Notes under the pieces: model-generated | Seen by the model: only the letters and a program-made list of their open reading frames with translations | Told to the model about the DNA's origin: nothing | Databases searched by the model: none | Made by a program: the position numbers and the translations under genes | NCBI RefSeq assembly: GCF_006152065.1 | Contig: NZ_VDFW01000007.1 | Span: forward strand, 124,001 to 188,000 | Reading direction: 5' to 3' | DNA length: 64,000 nucleotides | Source: Amycolatopsis alkalitolerans | Lineage (GTDB): Bacteria; Actinomycetota; Actinomycetes; Mycobacteriales; Pseudonocardiaceae | Part shown: positions 52,221 through 62,345 of the stretch, piece after piece | Numbering within the stretch: position 1 is the first letter of the stretch | Layout: each line of letters starts with the position of its first letter

Positions 52221-54050
52221 ATGGGTATGAGGTGGGACGGTCAACGCGCGGGCGGCGATAACCGGCGAGACCCGCAGCAGGCCCTGCTGGGGCTGGACGG
52301 GCTGGTGCGCTCGGTGCGGCCGCCGGAGTTCTCCGGGGTGACCTTCCACGAGGTGCGCGCCCGCTCGGTGCTCAACCGGGTGCCGGGCACGTCGCGCATG
52401 TCGTTCGACTGGACGGTCAACCCGTACCGCGGCTGCAGTCACTCCTGCGTGTACTGCCTGGGCGGGGAAACCCGGATCCTGATGGGGGACGGCCGCACGA
52501 AGGCGCTCGCCGAACTGCGGACCGGGGACGAGATCTACGGCACCGGGCCGGGGCGCCTGGTGCGCACGAAAGTGCTGGCGCACTGGCGAACCGTCAAGCC
52601 CGCCTTCCGCGTCCGGCTCGCGGACGGCACGGAACTCGTCGCGAGCCGGGATCACCGGTTCCTCGCCAGGCAGGGCTGGGTGTACGTCCGTGACCTGGCC
52701 GTGGGGGAGCGGCTGCTCGGCACCGGTCCTTTCGTTTCCCCGCCAACCGAATCCGCCGGCTACCGCGCGGGGTACCTGCACGCGATGCGGGGCCGCCTCG
52801 CGTTCGGGCACGCCGAGGCGCTGGACAGGACGGCGCGCTACCTCGCCGAACCGTCCACAGCGGAACCTGGGGAAGGCTGGCGAGAGGGTTTTCTCGCCGG
52901 GGCCTTCGACGCCGACGGCGGGTGCGCGCACGGCGCGGTGTGCGTCGCGAGCGCCGATCACGACCTGATCGAGGAGTTCTGCCTGGCGCTCAAGCATTTC
53001 GGCTTCGAGTTCGACCTCGCCGGCGCCGGGTCCGGGGTGCGCGTGGTCCGGCTCGGCGGCGGGCTCGCCGAACAGCTGAGGTTCCTGCACACCGCGGATC
53101 CGGCCACGAGAAGCAAGCTGTCCCTCGAAGGCCTGCCGGTCGCGGCCGGCGCGGCGGTCGTGTCGGTCGAGCCGGCGGGCACGAAGCAGCTCTACGACAT
53201 CACCACCGGCACCGGCGACTTCATCGCGAACGGCGTGGTGAGCCACAACTGCTTCGCTCGCAACACGCACACGTACCTGGAGTTCGACGCGGGGCACGAC
53301 TTCGACAGCCAGGTCGTCGTGAAGATCAACGCGCCCGAGGTGCTGGCCGCGCAGCTGCGCCGGCCGGGCTGGCGGCGCGAGCACGTCGCGATGGGCACGA
53401 ACACCGACCCCTACCAGCGCGCCGAAGGCCGCTACCGGCTCATGCCCGGCATCATCGGCGCGCTCGCCGGGTCGGGCACCCCGTTCTCGATCCTCACCAA
53501 AGGCACCACGATGAGCCGGGACATCCCGCTCCTGCGGTCGGTCTCGACGGAGGTGGACGTCGGGCTGGCGGTCTCGATCGCCTTGCTGGACCGGGATCTC
53601 CAGCGAAGCGCCGAGCCCGGCACACCGAGCCCGCAGGCGCGGCTGGAGCTGGTGCGCCGTGTGCGCGAGGCGGGGCTGCGGTGCGGCGTCCTGCTCGCGC
53701 CCATCCTGCCCGGGCTGACCGACTCCACCGAGCAGCTCGACGCGCTGCTGGCCGCGGTCGCCGAAGCCGGGGCCACGAGCGCGACACCGCTCGCGCTTCA
53801 CCTGCGCCCGGGAGCGCGCGAGTGGTACGCGCGATGGCTGGCGCGCGAGCATCCGGAGCTGGTGCCGCGGTATCGCGAGATCTACGGTCGCGGCAGCTAC
53901 GCCGCCGGCCGGTACCAGCGGCTGCTCACCGCCCGGATCGGGCCGTTGCTGCGGCGGTACGGCTTCGGCCGCGACGACGACACGCGCCGGATCCCCGGGC
54001 CCCGCGAGGCGGATTCGGCGCCCCAGCCGGAGCAGATGAAGCTGCTCTGA
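52221..54050 (+). CDS. Intein-containing Rv2578c-family radical SAM protein
   Basis: 609-residue precursor. The host protein shows the radical SAM motif Cys72-x3-Cys76-x2-Cys (GCSHSCVYC), then after the intein FARNTHTYLEFD, MGTNTDPYQRAEGRYR and ILTKGTTMSRD, typical of Rv2578c/SPL-like radical SAM proteins. An intein (residues 79-343) sits exactly at the third cluster cysteine: splicing removes 265 residues and puts Cys344 in the CxxxCxxC motif, leaving 344 residues. Start ATG 52221; ATG 52227 is also possible. The reaction of the host enzyme is unknown. Confidence 0.92.
   Translation: MGMRWDGQRAGGDNRRDPQQALLGLDGLVRSVRPPEFSGVTFHEVRARSVLNRVPGTSRMSFDWTVNPYRGCSHSCVYCLGGETRILMGDGRTKALAELRTGDEIYGTGPGRLVRTKVLAHWRTVKPAFRVRLADGTELVASRDHRFLARQGWVYVRDLAVGERLLGTGPFVSPPTESAGYRAGYLHAMRGRLAFGHAEALDRTARYLAEPSTAEPGEGWREGFLAGAFDADGGCAHGAVCVASADHDLIEEFCLALKHFGFEFDLAGAGSGVRVVRLGGGLAEQLRFLHTADPATRSKLSLEGLPVAAGAAVVSVEPAGTKQLYDITTGTGDFIANGVVSHNCFARNTHTYLEFDAGHDFDSQVVVKINAPEVLAAQLRRPGWRREHVAMGTNTDPYQRAEGRYRLMPGIIGALAGSGTPFSILTKGTTMSRDIPLLRSVSTEVDVGLAVSIALLDRDLQRSAEPGTPSPQARLELVRRVREAGLRCGVLLAPILPGLTDSTEQLDALLAAVAEAGATSATPLALHLRPGAREWYARWLAREHPELVPRYREIYGRGSYAAGRYQRLLTARIGPLLRRYGFGRDDDTRRIPGPREADSAPQPEQMKLL
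52455..53249 (+). other. Intein coding segment with LAGLIDADG endonuclease domain
   Basis: 265 codons. Starts with Cys (CLGGETRILMGDG), has the block-B region ELVASRDHRFLARQGW, a LAGLIDADG-type motif FLAGAFDADGG near residue 225 and a weaker partner GYLHAMRG earlier, and ends VVSHN before Cys+1. All splice residues (Cys1, block-B His, penultimate His, terminal Asn, Cys+1) are present, so splicing should be active. Confidence 0.9.
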
Positions 54051-54141
54051 GAAACCTGGTGGCGGCACCCCCCGGTGCGTTCGTTAGCCTTGACGAGCAG
54101 CGATTCTGCTAGTCACCGTTCCGTCAAGGAGAGCAACCGCA

Positions 54142-55908
54142 GTGCTTCGCACCCACGACGCCGGCACCCTGCGTGCCGGGCACGCCGGCCAGATCGTCAC
54201 GCTCACCGGGTGGGTCGCCCGGCGGCGCGATCACGGTGGGGTGATCTTCATCGATCTGCGGGACGCCAGCGGCGTCGCCCAGGTCGTGTTCCGCGAGGGT
54301 GAGATGGCCGAGCGCGCGCACCAGCTGCGCTCGGAGTACTGCGTCCGGGTCACCGGCGAGGTGAGCAAGCGGCCCGAGGGCAACGAGAACACCGAGATCG
54401 CCACCGGCGCGATCGAGGTCCTCGCGACCGAACTCGACGTGCTCTCGGAGTCGGCGGTGCTGCCGTTCCCGATCGACGACCGGGTCGACGTCGGCGAGGA
54501 GGTGCGGCTGAAGTACCGCTACCTCGACCTGCGCCGCAGCGGCCCGGCGTTCGCCATGCGCCTGCGTAGCGAGGCCAACCGGGTGGCCCGCGAGACGCTG
54601 CACGAGCAGGACTTCGTCGAGATCGAGACCCCGACGATGACGCGCTCCACCCCCGAAGGCGCCCGCGACTTCGTGGTGCCCGCGCGGCTGCGGCCCGGCT
54701 CGTGGTACGCGCTGCCCCAGTCGCCGCAGCTGTTCAAGCAGCTGCTCATGGTCGGCGGGATGGAGCGGTACTACCAGATCGCGCGCTGCTACCGCGACGA
54801 GGACTTCCGCGCCGACCGGCAGCCCGAGTTCACCCAGCTCGACATCGAGATGAGCTTCGTCGACCAGGACGACGTCATCAAGGTCGGCGAGCAGATCGTC
54901 GCGGCGTTGTGGAAGCTGATCGGGCACGAGGTGCCCCGCCCCATCACGCGCATGACCTACGCCGACGCGATGTCCCGCTACGGCACCGACAAGCCGGACC
55001 TGCGCTTCGGCCTGGAGATCACCGAGCTGACCGACTACTTCGCCGACACCCCGTTCCGGGTGTTCCAGGCGCCCTACGTCGGTGCCGTCGTGATGCCCGG
55101 CGGCGGCAGCCAGCCGCGCCGGCAGCTGGACGCGTGGCAGGAGTGGGCCAAGCAGCGCGGCGCGAAGGGGCTGGCGTACGTGCTGATCGGCGAGGACGGC
55201 ACGCTGTCCGGCCCGGTCGCGAAGAACATCTCCGACGCCGAGCGCGAAGGGCTGGCCGGGAAGGTCGGGGCCAAGCCCGGTGACTGCGTGTTCTTCGCCG
55301 CGGGCGCGCCCAGCGGTGCCCGCGGCCTGCTCGGTGCCGCGCGCGTCGAGATCGGCCACCGGCTCGGCCTGATCGACGAGAACGAGTGGTCGTTCGTCTG
55401 GGTCGTGGACGCGCCGCTGTTCGCCCCGGTGGAGGAGAGCGACGACGTCGCGGTCGGTTCCGGCAGGTGGACGGCCGTGCACCACCCGTTCACCTCGCCC
55501 ACCCCGGAGTGGATCGACAAGTTCGAGCAGGACCCGGCCGGCGCGCTCGCCTACGCCTACGACATCGTCTGCAACGGCAACGAGATCGGCGGCGGCTCGA
55601 TCCGTATTCACCGCGCTGACGTGCAGAAACGGGTCTTCGACGTGCTCGGCATCGCCGACGAGGACGCGCAGGAGAAGTTCGGCTTCCTGCTGGACGCGTT
55701 CCAGTTCGGCCCGCCGCCGCACGGCGGGATCGCGTTCGGCTGGGACCGGATCGTGATGCTGCTCGCGGGCGCGGACTCGCTGCGCGAAGTGATCGCGTTC
55801 CCGAAGACCGGCGGCGGCTACGACCCGCTGACCGGCGCCCCCGCGCCGATCACCGCCCAGCAGCGCAAGGAAGCCGGGATCGACGCCAAGCCCGCCCTCA
55901 GGGCGTGA
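54142..55908 (+). CDS. aspS: Aspartyl-tRNA synthetase
   Basis: 588 residues, bacterial-type class II synthetase. N-terminal OB anticodon-binding domain ([28 protein letters not shown], in parts), motif 2 region [19 protein letters not shown], the bacterial GAD insertion in the middle, motif 3 [16 protein letters not shown] 54142 after AAGGAGAG. It may be the non-discriminating Asp/Asn form usual in actinomycetes using GatCAB, which sequence reading alone cannot settle. Confidence 0.97.
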   Translation: MLRTHDAGTLRAGHAGQIVTLTGWVARRRDHGGVIFIDLRDASGVAQVVFREGEMAERAHQLRSEYCVRVTGEVSKRPEGNENTEIATGAIEVLATELDVLSESAVLPFPIDDRVDVGEEVRLKYRYLDLRRSGPAFAMRLRSEANRVARETLHEQDFVEIETPTMTRSTPEGARDFVVPARLRPGSWYALPQSPQLFKQLLMVGGMERYYQIARCYRDEDFRADRQPEFTQLDIEMSFVDQDDVIKVGEQIVAALWKLIGHEVPRPITRMTYADAMSRYGTDKPDLRFGLEITELTDYFADTPFRVFQAPYVGAVVMPGGGSQPRRQLDAWQEWAKQRGAKGLAYVLIGEDGTLSGPVAKNISDAEREGLAGKVGAKPGDCVFFAAGAPSGARGLLGAARVEIGHRLGLIDENEWSFVWVVDAPLFAPVEESDDVAVGSGRWTAVHHPFTSPTPEWIDKFEQDPAGALAYAYDIVCNGNEIGGGSIRIHRADVQKRVFDVLGIADEDAQEKFGFLLDAFQFGPPPHGGIAFGWDRIVMLLAGADSLREVIAFPKTGGGYDPLTGAPAPITAQQRKEAGIDAKPALRA

Positions 55909-55912
55909 GCCG

Positions 55913-56857
55913 GTGCTGCACCTGCGGGTGATCAGCCCCGCCGGGAGCACCGCCGAAGCCGTCGAGCGCCTGCGGAGCCACGCGGGCACGGCACATCTCG
56001 TCGTGCACCACGGTGTCGCGGTCGAACCGGACGGTGACCTCGTCGAAGCCGACGTGGCGCGGGAGGCGGCCGACGAGGTGATCGACCTGCTCTGCGGGCT
56101 CGGCATCGACCACGACGGCGGGATCACCCTCGAGGCGCTCGACGCCGCGCTGTCCGACTCGGCGGACCGGGCGGAAGAGGCGGCGCCGGGCGTGGGCGCC
56201 GACGCCGTGGTCTGGGAGGAACTGGTCAGCCGCAGCGGTGAGGAATCCCGCCTGAATGCGACGTTCCAGGCGTTCCTCGTCATCGCGTGCCTGCTCGCCT
56301 CGGTCGGGGTGATCACCGACTCGCCGGTGACGATCGTCGGCGCGATGGTCGTGGGCCCCGAGTTCGGGCCGCTGGCCGCCCTCGCGGTCGGGCTCGTGCT
56401 GCGGCGCCGGGACCTGATGCGCCGCGCCGGTCTCGCGCTCGGTGTCGGTTTCCCGCTCGCGATGGTCGTGACGGCGCTGGTGACCTTGCTTAGCGAAGCC
56501 GTCGGCCTGCTCGACGTCACCGCGTTCCGCGAGGGGCACGCGGCCGTCGACTTCGTCTATCACATCGGCTGGTATTCGCTGATCGTCGCACTGCTCGCGG
56601 GCGCGGCCGGGATGCTCGCGATGACCTCGGCGAAATCCGCCGCGCTGGTCGGCGTGTTCATTTCGGTCACCACGGTGCCGGCGGCGGGGTTCGCCGCCGT
56701 GGCGGCCGTCACCGGTGACTGGCTGCGATCGTTGGAGTCGGTGGGGCAACTGGCGGTGAACCTCATCGGCATCGTCGCCGCGGCGGCGGCGGTACTGGCC
56801 CTGCGCCGTCGGGGGCAACGCGTGCGGGCAGCCGGACGCCCGCTGTCCGCCGGCTGA
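55913..56857 (+). CDS. DUF389 membrane protein
   Basis: 314 residues. A soluble N-terminal domain of about 110 residues precedes six hydrophobic segments. DUF389 marks: ATFQAFLVIACLLASVGVITDSPVTIVGAMVVGPEFGPLAALA. GTG start four bases after the aspS stop, so likely co-transcribed. Function of the family is not established. Confidence 0.88.
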   Translation: MLHLRVISPAGSTAEAVERLRSHAGTAHLVVHHGVAVEPDGDLVEADVAREAADEVIDLLCGLGIDHDGGITLEALDAALSDSADRAEEAAPGVGADAVVWEELVSRSGEESRLNATFQAFLVIACLLASVGVITDSPVTIVGAMVVGPEFGPLAALAVGLVLRRRDLMRRAGLALGVGFPLAMVVTALVTLLSEAVGLLDVTAFREGHAAVDFVYHIGWYSLIVALLAGAAGMLAMTSAKSAALVGVFISVTTVPAAGFAAVAAVTGDWLRSLESVGQLAVNLIGIVAAAAAVLALRRRGQRVRAAGRPLSAG

Positions 56858-56904
56858 ACTTCGTGGTGGAGAAGGGTACGAGCCCGCTAGTAGGGTCGAA
56901 GACG

Positions 56905-58065
56905 ATGACCGTGGACACTTCCAAACACAACACAGCAGGCACGGCAGCGGCAGAGGAGCCGGCCGTCACGGCCGCCGTCGCGGCTGGCGAAGTGGTGCTC
57001 GCGCACCGGTTCGGCAGCACGATCGCCCTGGTCGATCCCGAGCATCTGCCCGGCAGCGGCCCGGCCACGGTCGTCCGCGCCAGAATCGCCACCTCGCCCT
57101 TCGGGCTGCCCAGAACCCTGGTGATCAAGCACTACCCGGATCCGGCACCCAGGGGCGCGCCCGACCCGTTCGCCCAGGAGGCCGTGAGCTACCAGCTGTT
57201 CACGGCGCTGCCGCCCGAGGAGCGGATGTGCCCGGAGCTGCTCGCTCACGACGGCGCGGAGCGCGTGCTGGTCATCGACGATCTCGGGAAGGCGCCCACG
57301 CTGCGGGACACGCTGCTTGGCCGTGACGCCCGCGCGGCCGAACGGTCCCTGCTGTCCTGGGCGCGGTCCCTGGGCCGCATGCACGCGACCACGGCGAGCC
57401 GAGAGGCGGACTTCGACGCGCTGCTGCGCCGCCTCGGCGGACCGGTCAAGCACGAGGACACCGCCGCGCCGACGGCGATCGCGCAGCTGCCGGGGCTGAT
57501 CAGGGAGCATTTCGGGGTGGCGACCCCGGATGCGGTGCGCCGCTACGCCGAGGCCGCGTGCCAGCGCGCGCGGTCGCTGGCCTACCGCGCGTTCAGCCCG
57601 GTGGATCTCAGCCCGGACAACAACCTCATCACCGGCGGCGGGGTCCGGTTCCTGGACTTCGAACGCGGCCGGGTGCGCAACGCGCTCGTCGACGCCGCGC
57701 ACCTGCGGGTGCCGTTCGCCACGTGCGCCGAGCCGCTCGCGCTGCCGGCTGGGATGAGCGAGGCCATGGTCGCGGCGTGGCGCTCGGAGGTGGTCGGTGT
57801 GTGGCCGGGACTGTCCGATGGCGACGTGCTGTTCGCGCACCTGCTCGACCACCAGCTGCTGCTGGTCTGGGTGAGCACGTGGACGGTGCTGGCCGGCCGC
57901 TCGGAGAAGCCGGCCGCGCTGGTCACCTGGTGGCGCAACCTCGGCGCCGAAGCGGCGCGGGCGGGTGAGGACGCGGTCGCCGCGCACGCGCGTGAGGTGA
58001 CCGCCGCGCTCGATGAGCACTACGGCCCCGGGCTGGAGCTGCCGCTGTACCCAGCATTTCGGTAA
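56905..58065 (+). CDS. Aminoglycoside-phosphotransferase-fold protein
   Basis: 386 residues. Kinase-like elements: TLVIKHYPDP (nucleotide Lys), LVIDDLG hinge, SPVDLSPDNNLI catalytic loop where the usual HxD is VDL, and FLDFERG metal-binding Asp. Substrate unknown; resistance is not implied. ATG 56905 is chosen, but an in-frame GTG at 56863 is possible, and neither has a strong ribosome site. Confidence 0.75.
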   Translation: MTVDTSKHNTAGTAAAEEPAVTAAVAAGEVVLAHRFGSTIALVDPEHLPGSGPATVVRARIATSPFGLPRTLVIKHYPDPAPRGAPDPFAQEAVSYQLFTALPPEERMCPELLAHDGAERVLVIDDLGKAPTLRDTLLGRDARAAERSLLSWARSLGRMHATTASREADFDALLRRLGGPVKHEDTAAPTAIAQLPGLIREHFGVATPDAVRRYAEAACQRARSLAYRAFSPVDLSPDNNLITGGGVRFLDFERGRVRNALVDAAHLRVPFATCAEPLALPAGMSEAMVAAWRSEVVGVWPGLSDGDVLFAHLLDHQLLLVWVSTWTVLAGRSEKPAALVTWWRNLGAEAARAGEDAVAAHAREVTAALDEHYGPGLELPLYPAFR

Positions 58066-58130
58066 GAGGTCTTGACCTCGTTACCCTGCGCTCACCGCGG
58101 GTGAGTGTGGATGACCGATGGTCTGTAGGC

Positions 58131-59003
58131 GTGAGCGCGCCAAGCGAGCAGATCCCCCCGACCGAAGCGATGTCCCGACGGGTGCGGCGGCTGGCCGTGC
58201 TCGGCGACTCCACCGCCGTGGGCCTCGGCGACCCTGTGCCCGGCCGCGGCTGGCGTGGTGTCGGCCCGTTCGTCGCACGGGCACTGGACATAGCACCCGC
58301 CGGCTACCTCAACACCGCCTTCACCGGCGCGCGCATGCGGTGCGTGCGCTACGACCAGCTGCCCGTCGCGATCGCGCACCGGCCCGACGTGGCGGTGGTG
58401 ATCGTCGGGATGAACGACACCCTACGTTCGGACTTCGACGCGGCCGGGATGGCCGCGGACCTCGATCAGGTGGTGACCGAGCTGACCGCGTCCGGCGCGG
58501 TGGTCGTGCCGGTGCGGTTTCACGACCACGGCAAGGTGTTCCGGCTGCCGGGGCCGCTCTACCGCGCGCTGGCGGCCCGGATCGACGAGCTGAACGAGGC
58601 GGTCGACGGGATCGTGCACCGGCACGGCGTGCCGTGCCTGGACCTGGCGGAGATGCCGGGCGCGTACGACCTGTCGTCCTGGAGCGTGGACCGCCTGCAC
58701 CCCTCCGAACTCGGGCACCGGATGCTCGCGCGGGGCTTCACCGACCTGCTCGCCGCGACGGGCATCACGGTCGCCGAACCGGTGAGCCTGGTGTGCTCGG
58801 GCGGGGTCAGCCCCAGCACCCTGGATCACGTGGGATGGCTTGTGGTGAAAGGGATCCCGTGGCTGTGGCGGCGCGGCCGGGACCTCCTGCCGTACGCGGC
58901 TGCCATCATGGCCGCCTCCGCGAAGCAGTCGTACCTGAACTGGCGTGCCGGCACTGAGGTCGCGGCGCCGGAGCCGCCGCCGAGCGCATTGCAGATCCGC
59001 TGA
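58131..59003 (+). CDS. SGNH/GDSL-family hydrolase
   Basis: 290 residues. Block I LAVLGDSTAVGLGD with the nucleophile Ser, the block III-type VGMNDTLRSD, and block V DRLHPSELGH with the Asp and His. No signal peptide; a short amphipathic C-terminal region follows the catalytic domain. GTG 58131 gives a natural start; in-frame alternatives are GTG 58101 and ATG 58170. Confidence 0.85.
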   Translation: MSAPSEQIPPTEAMSRRVRRLAVLGDSTAVGLGDPVPGRGWRGVGPFVARALDIAPAGYLNTAFTGARMRCVRYDQLPVAIAHRPDVAVVIVGMNDTLRSDFDAAGMAADLDQVVTELTASGAVVVPVRFHDHGKVFRLPGPLYRALAARIDELNEAVDGIVHRHGVPCLDLAEMPGAYDLSSWSVDRLHPSELGHRMLARGFTDLLAATGITVAEPVSLVCSGGVSPSTLDHVGWLVVKGIPWLWRRGRDLLPYAAAIMAASAKQSYLNWRAGTEVAAPEPPPSALQIR

Positions 59004-59028
59004 ACCACGCTGCAGTAACCTCCTATAG

Positions 59029-60396
59029 GTGCAGCAGGACGAACTCTTCACGGTGAACCCGGACCTGGCGGACCGGCCCGACCGCGTCGAAACGCCGCGG
59101 GAGCCGGTGATCCCGCCGGGCACGCCCCTCGCCGTGCGGATGCGGCCGGCCACGCTCGACGAGGTGGTGGGCCAGCAGCACCTCCTGCGCGAGGGCGCGC
59201 CGCTGCGGCGGCTGGTCGAAGGTGCGGCACCCGCGTCCGTCCTGCTCTACGGCCCGCCGGGCACGGGGAAGACGACGCTCGCCAACCTCGTCTCCACCGC
59301 GACCGGGCGCCGGTTCGTCGCGCTGTCGGCATTGTCGGCCGGGGTGAAGGAGGTGCGCGGGGTCATTGAACAAGCACGGCGGAGGCGTCTTTATGACTCC
59401 GAGAACACCGTGCTGTTCATCGACGAGGTGCACCGGTTCTCCAAGACCCAGCAGGACGCGCTGCTGGGCGCGGTCGAGGACCGGACGGTCCTGCTGGTCG
59501 CCGCGACCACGGAGAACCCGTCGTTCTCGGTGGTCGCGCCGTTGCTGTCGCGTTCGCTGGTGCTGCAGCTGCGCCCGCTGACCGACGAGGACGTGCGCGA
59601 GCTGATCCACCGCGCGCTCGCCGACGAGCGCGGGCTGGGCGGGGAGCTGGGGCTGACCGGCGAGGCCGAGGAGCATCTGGTGCGCCTCGCCTCCGGCGAC
59701 GCGCGCCGGGCGCTCACCGCGCTCGAAGCCGCCGCCGACGCCGCCGCGACCACCGAACACCGCACCATCGACCTGGCCACCGTCGAGTCCACAGTGGACA
59801 AGGCCGCGGTGCGTTACGACCGCGACGGCGATCAGCACTACGACGTGATCAGCGCGTTCATCAAGTCCATCCGGGGGTCCGATGTGGACGCCGCGCTGCA
59901 CTACCTGGCGCGGATGATCGAGGCGGGGGAGGACCCGCGCTTCCTCGCCCGGCGGCTCGTCGTGCACGCGAGCGAGGACGTCGGCCTGGCCGATCCGACG
60001 GCGCTGCAGGCCGCGGTGGCCGCCGCGCACGCGGTACAGTTCATCGGCATGCCCGAAGGGCGGCTCGCGCTCGCGCAGGCGACCATCCACCTCGCGACCG
60101 CGCCGAAGTCCAATGCGGTCGTGACGGGTATCGACGGCGCGCTCGCCGACGTGCGAGCCGGGCACATCGGCACGGTGCCGCCCCACCTGCGCGACGGGCA
60201 CTACGCCGGCGCGGCGAAACTCGGCAACGCCCAGGGCTACCGGTACCCGCACGACGTGCCCGAAGGTGTTCTGCCGCAACAGTATCCGCCGGACGAGCTC
60301 GTCGGGCGGGACTACTACCAGCCAACCCAGCGCGGTGCCGAGCGCACGCTGGCCGAGCGGGTGCCAAGGCTGCGCCGCACGGTCCGCGGTGAATGA
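59029..60396 (+). CDS. rarA: Replication-associated recombination protein RarA (MgsA), AAA+ ATPase
   Basis: 455 residues. Walker [12 protein letters not shown] near residue 80, Walker [13 protein letters not shown], sensor segment [18 protein letters not shown], then the RarA C-terminal tetramerisation region ([31 protein letters not shown], in parts). Acts at stalled replication forks. GTG start. Its place between aspS and alaS is typical of actinomycetes. Confidence 0.96.
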   Translation: MQQDELFTVNPDLADRPDRVETPREPVIPPGTPLAVRMRPATLDEVVGQQHLLREGAPLRRLVEGAAPASVLLYGPPGTGKTTLANLVSTATGRRFVALSALSAGVKEVRGVIEQARRRRLYDSENTVLFIDEVHRFSKTQQDALLGAVEDRTVLLVAATTENPSFSVVAPLLSRSLVLQLRPLTDEDVRELIHRALADERGLGGELGLTGEAEEHLVRLASGDARRALTALEAAADAAATTEHRTIDLATVESTVDKAAVRYDRDGDQHYDVISAFIKSIRGSDVDAALHYLARMIEAGEDPRFLARRLVVHASEDVGLADPTALQAAVAAAHAVQFIGMPEGRLALAQATIHLATAPKSNAVVTGIDGALADVRAGHIGTVPPHLRDGHYAGAAKLGNAQGYRYPHDVPEGVLPQQYPPDELVGRDYYQPTQRGAERTLAERVPRLRRTVRGE

Positions 60397-60618
60397 TGGC
60401 CAAGCCGTGAGACCGGCGATCTGCTCGCAGCCGCCGACCGCGCCGGTTGCTGGTGCAGGCGGCGGTCTTCCGGCGGCGACGTGCACGCCAGCTACGTGGC
60501 GGACGTCAAGGCGGACTTCGGCGACCCGGCCTCGCCGACGGTCGCGGCGGGCGGGTTTGCCCGGCGACGGCGCGGGGAATACGGGCGCGGGATCATCTAC
60601 CGCGAGGAGCCAGGACAG

Positions 60619-61464
60619 ATGACCGACACCACCGTCGCCGTGCTCGGCACCGGGATCATGGGCGCGCCCATGGCCACCAACCTGGCCGCGGCCGGGTTCA
60701 AGGTCCGCGCCTGGAACCGGACCCGCGCGAAGGCGGAGCCGCTCGCCGGGCGCGGCGTCGAGATCGCGGACACACCGCACGACGCGGTGGCGGGCGCGGA
60801 CTTCGTGCTGACCATGCTGCCCGACGGTACGATCGTGCACGAGGTCATGGCGAGCGCGCGGCCGGGCGGGGCGGTCTGGCTGCAGATGGGCACCGTCGGT
60901 CTCGACTGGACCGTCAAGCTCGCGGCACTCGCCGCCGAGTCGGGGATCCCGTTCGTGGACGCCCCCGTGCTCGGCACCAAGCAGCCCGCGGAACAGGGCA
61001 AGCTCACGGTGCTCGCGTCCGGGCCGGAGGAGCTGAAGGACCGCTGCGCACCGGTGTTCGACGCGATCGGCGGCCGCACGATCTGGGTGGGCCCCGCGGG
61101 TGCTGGCAGCAAACTCAAGCTCGTGGCCAACGCATGGGTGCTCGCGCTGACCAACGGGACCGCGGAGAGCGTGCGCCTGGCCGGCCAGCTGGGCCTCGAC
61201 CCGAAGCTGTTCCTCGATGCCATCTCCGGCGGTGCCCTCGACTCGCCGTACGCCCACGCGAAGGGCGGTGCGATGATCTCCGGCGAGCTGTCGCTCAGTT
61301 TCGCCACCAGCCTCGCGGCCAAGGACGCGCAACTCGTCCTCGACGCCGCCGGCGGCGAAATCGATCTCGGTGGTGTCCGCGCCGCGCTCACCCACCTGAA
61401 GGCCGCCATCGACGCCGGTCACGGCGACGAGGATATGGCCGCCCTCTACTACGGCACCCGCTGA
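60619..61464 (+). CDS. NAD(P)-dependent beta-hydroxyacid dehydrogenase family protein
   Basis: 281 residues. Rossmann motif GTGIMGAPMATNLAAAG, NRT cofactor determinant, substrate loop DAPVLGTKQPAEQGKL and the catalytic Lys in GSKLKLVANAW. Covers 3-hydroxyisobutyrate, tartronate semialdehyde and imine reductases; the exact substrate is open. ATG 60619 has GAGGAG 12 bases upstream. The same frame runs coding-like for 46 more codons (VHASYVADVKADFG ...) without similarity, so a longer protein or a gene remnant in 60411-60618 is possible. Confidence 0.88.
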   Translation: MTDTTVAVLGTGIMGAPMATNLAAAGFKVRAWNRTRAKAEPLAGRGVEIADTPHDAVAGADFVLTMLPDGTIVHEVMASARPGGAVWLQMGTVGLDWTVKLAALAAESGIPFVDAPVLGTKQPAEQGKLTVLASGPEELKDRCAPVFDAIGGRTIWVGPAGAGSKLKLVANAWVLALTNGTAESVRLAGQLGLDPKLFLDAISGGALDSPYAHAKGGAMISGELSLSFATSLAAKDAQLVLDAAGGEIDLGGVRAALTHLKAAIDAGHGDEDMAALYYGTR

Positions 61465-61576
61465 CCAACCCGCGGGTGGTGGGGCCCGGCTCGCGTGAGG
61501 GGTAGCCCAGCTGGAGGCCGGGCCGCAGGGTAGCCTGACCGGCATTCACGCCGTCGCCAGTTCTAGGAGGGTCCCC

Positions 61577-61987
61577 GTGTCGGCAGGGCAGATCGCCGCG
61601 CTCATCGCCGCAGGCGCATTCGTGCTGTTGGTGGTGCTGGTGGCGATCCCGTTGATCAAGCTCGGCCGCACTCTGGACGAGGCGACGATCGCGATCCGCA
61701 AGGCCCACGAGCGCAGCGATCCGCTGCTCATCGGCGCCAACGACACCATCACCCACGTCAACACCCAGCTCGAGCGGGTCGAGGGCATCACGGCCAACGC
61801 GCAGGCGGTGTCCGGCAACGTGTCCGCGCTGTCCTCGGTGTTCACCGCGACGCTGGGCAGCCCCCTGGTCAAGGCGGCGGCCTTCTCCTACGGCGTGAGC
61901 AAGGCGATCCGCGCGCGCCGGAAGGCAAAGGACGGCGCCGAGGGCAAGCACTCGCGCCGCGGTCGCAAGGGCAGCGGCCGGTCATGA
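61577..61987 (+). CDS. DUF948 membrane-anchored protein
   Basis: 136 residues. One N-terminal membrane segment (residues about 5-28) and a helical DUF948-type region ([23 protein letters not shown] ... [16 protein letters not shown]), then a basic tail. GTG start after GGAGGG. Overlaps the next gene by ATGA. Position just upstream of alaS is conserved in actinomycetes. Confidence 0.88.
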   Translation: MSAGQIAALIAAGAFVLLVVLVAIPLIKLGRTLDEATIAIRKAHERSDPLLIGANDTITHVNTQLERVEGITANAQAVSGNVSALSSVFTATLGSPLVKAAAFSYGVSKAIRARRKAKDGAEGKHSRRGRKGSGRS

Positions 61988-62286
61988 AGCGGCTATTCTG
62001 GCTGGGAGTGGGTGTCGCGACCGGGATCGCGGTCACCCGCAAGGCGGGCCGGACGGCTCGCCAGGCGACACCGGCCGGGCTGGCGGAGAACCTCGGCGAC
62101 GCGGCGCGGGAGCTGGCGGGTGCCATCGGTTCGTTCGGCGCCGACGTCCGGGCCGGGATGGACGAGCGCGAACAGGAGTTACGGGACATGGTGGAACAGC
62201 GGTCGGGAGTGCGCGCGCCGCACCCCGGCGAAGGCCGGCGCACCACCCGGCCGCGCCCGGCGCGAGCGCGCCGGGCGGAGAGCTGA
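61984..62286 (+). CDS. Small conserved actinobacterial protein with N-terminal hydrophobic segment
   Basis: 100 residues: [23 protein letters not shown], a hydrophobic start with basic stop, a helical middle ([19 protein letters not shown]) and a very basic Arg/Pro tail. ATGA overlap with the DUF948 gene suggests the two form a membrane-linked pair. Function unknown. Confidence 0.85.
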   Translation: MKRLFWLGVGVATGIAVTRKAGRTARQATPAGLAENLGDAARELAGAIGSFGADVRAGMDEREQELRDMVEQRSGVRAPHPGEGRRTTRPRPARARRAES

Positions 62287-62345
62287 GTGCCGCGGGCTCT
62301 CCGCCGTCGCCGTTCGCCCCGCCCGTAGACCCCAAGGAAAGACCA

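Noticed and set aside
51186-54068. 960-codon minus-strand frame across the methyltransferase and intein genes
   Set aside because: No motif; it spans two well-supported plus-strand genes.
58091-58105. CTCACC-GCG-GGTGAG dyad as a terminator of the kinase-like gene
   Set aside because: Only 6-bp arms with a 3-base loop and no T-run; too weak to list.
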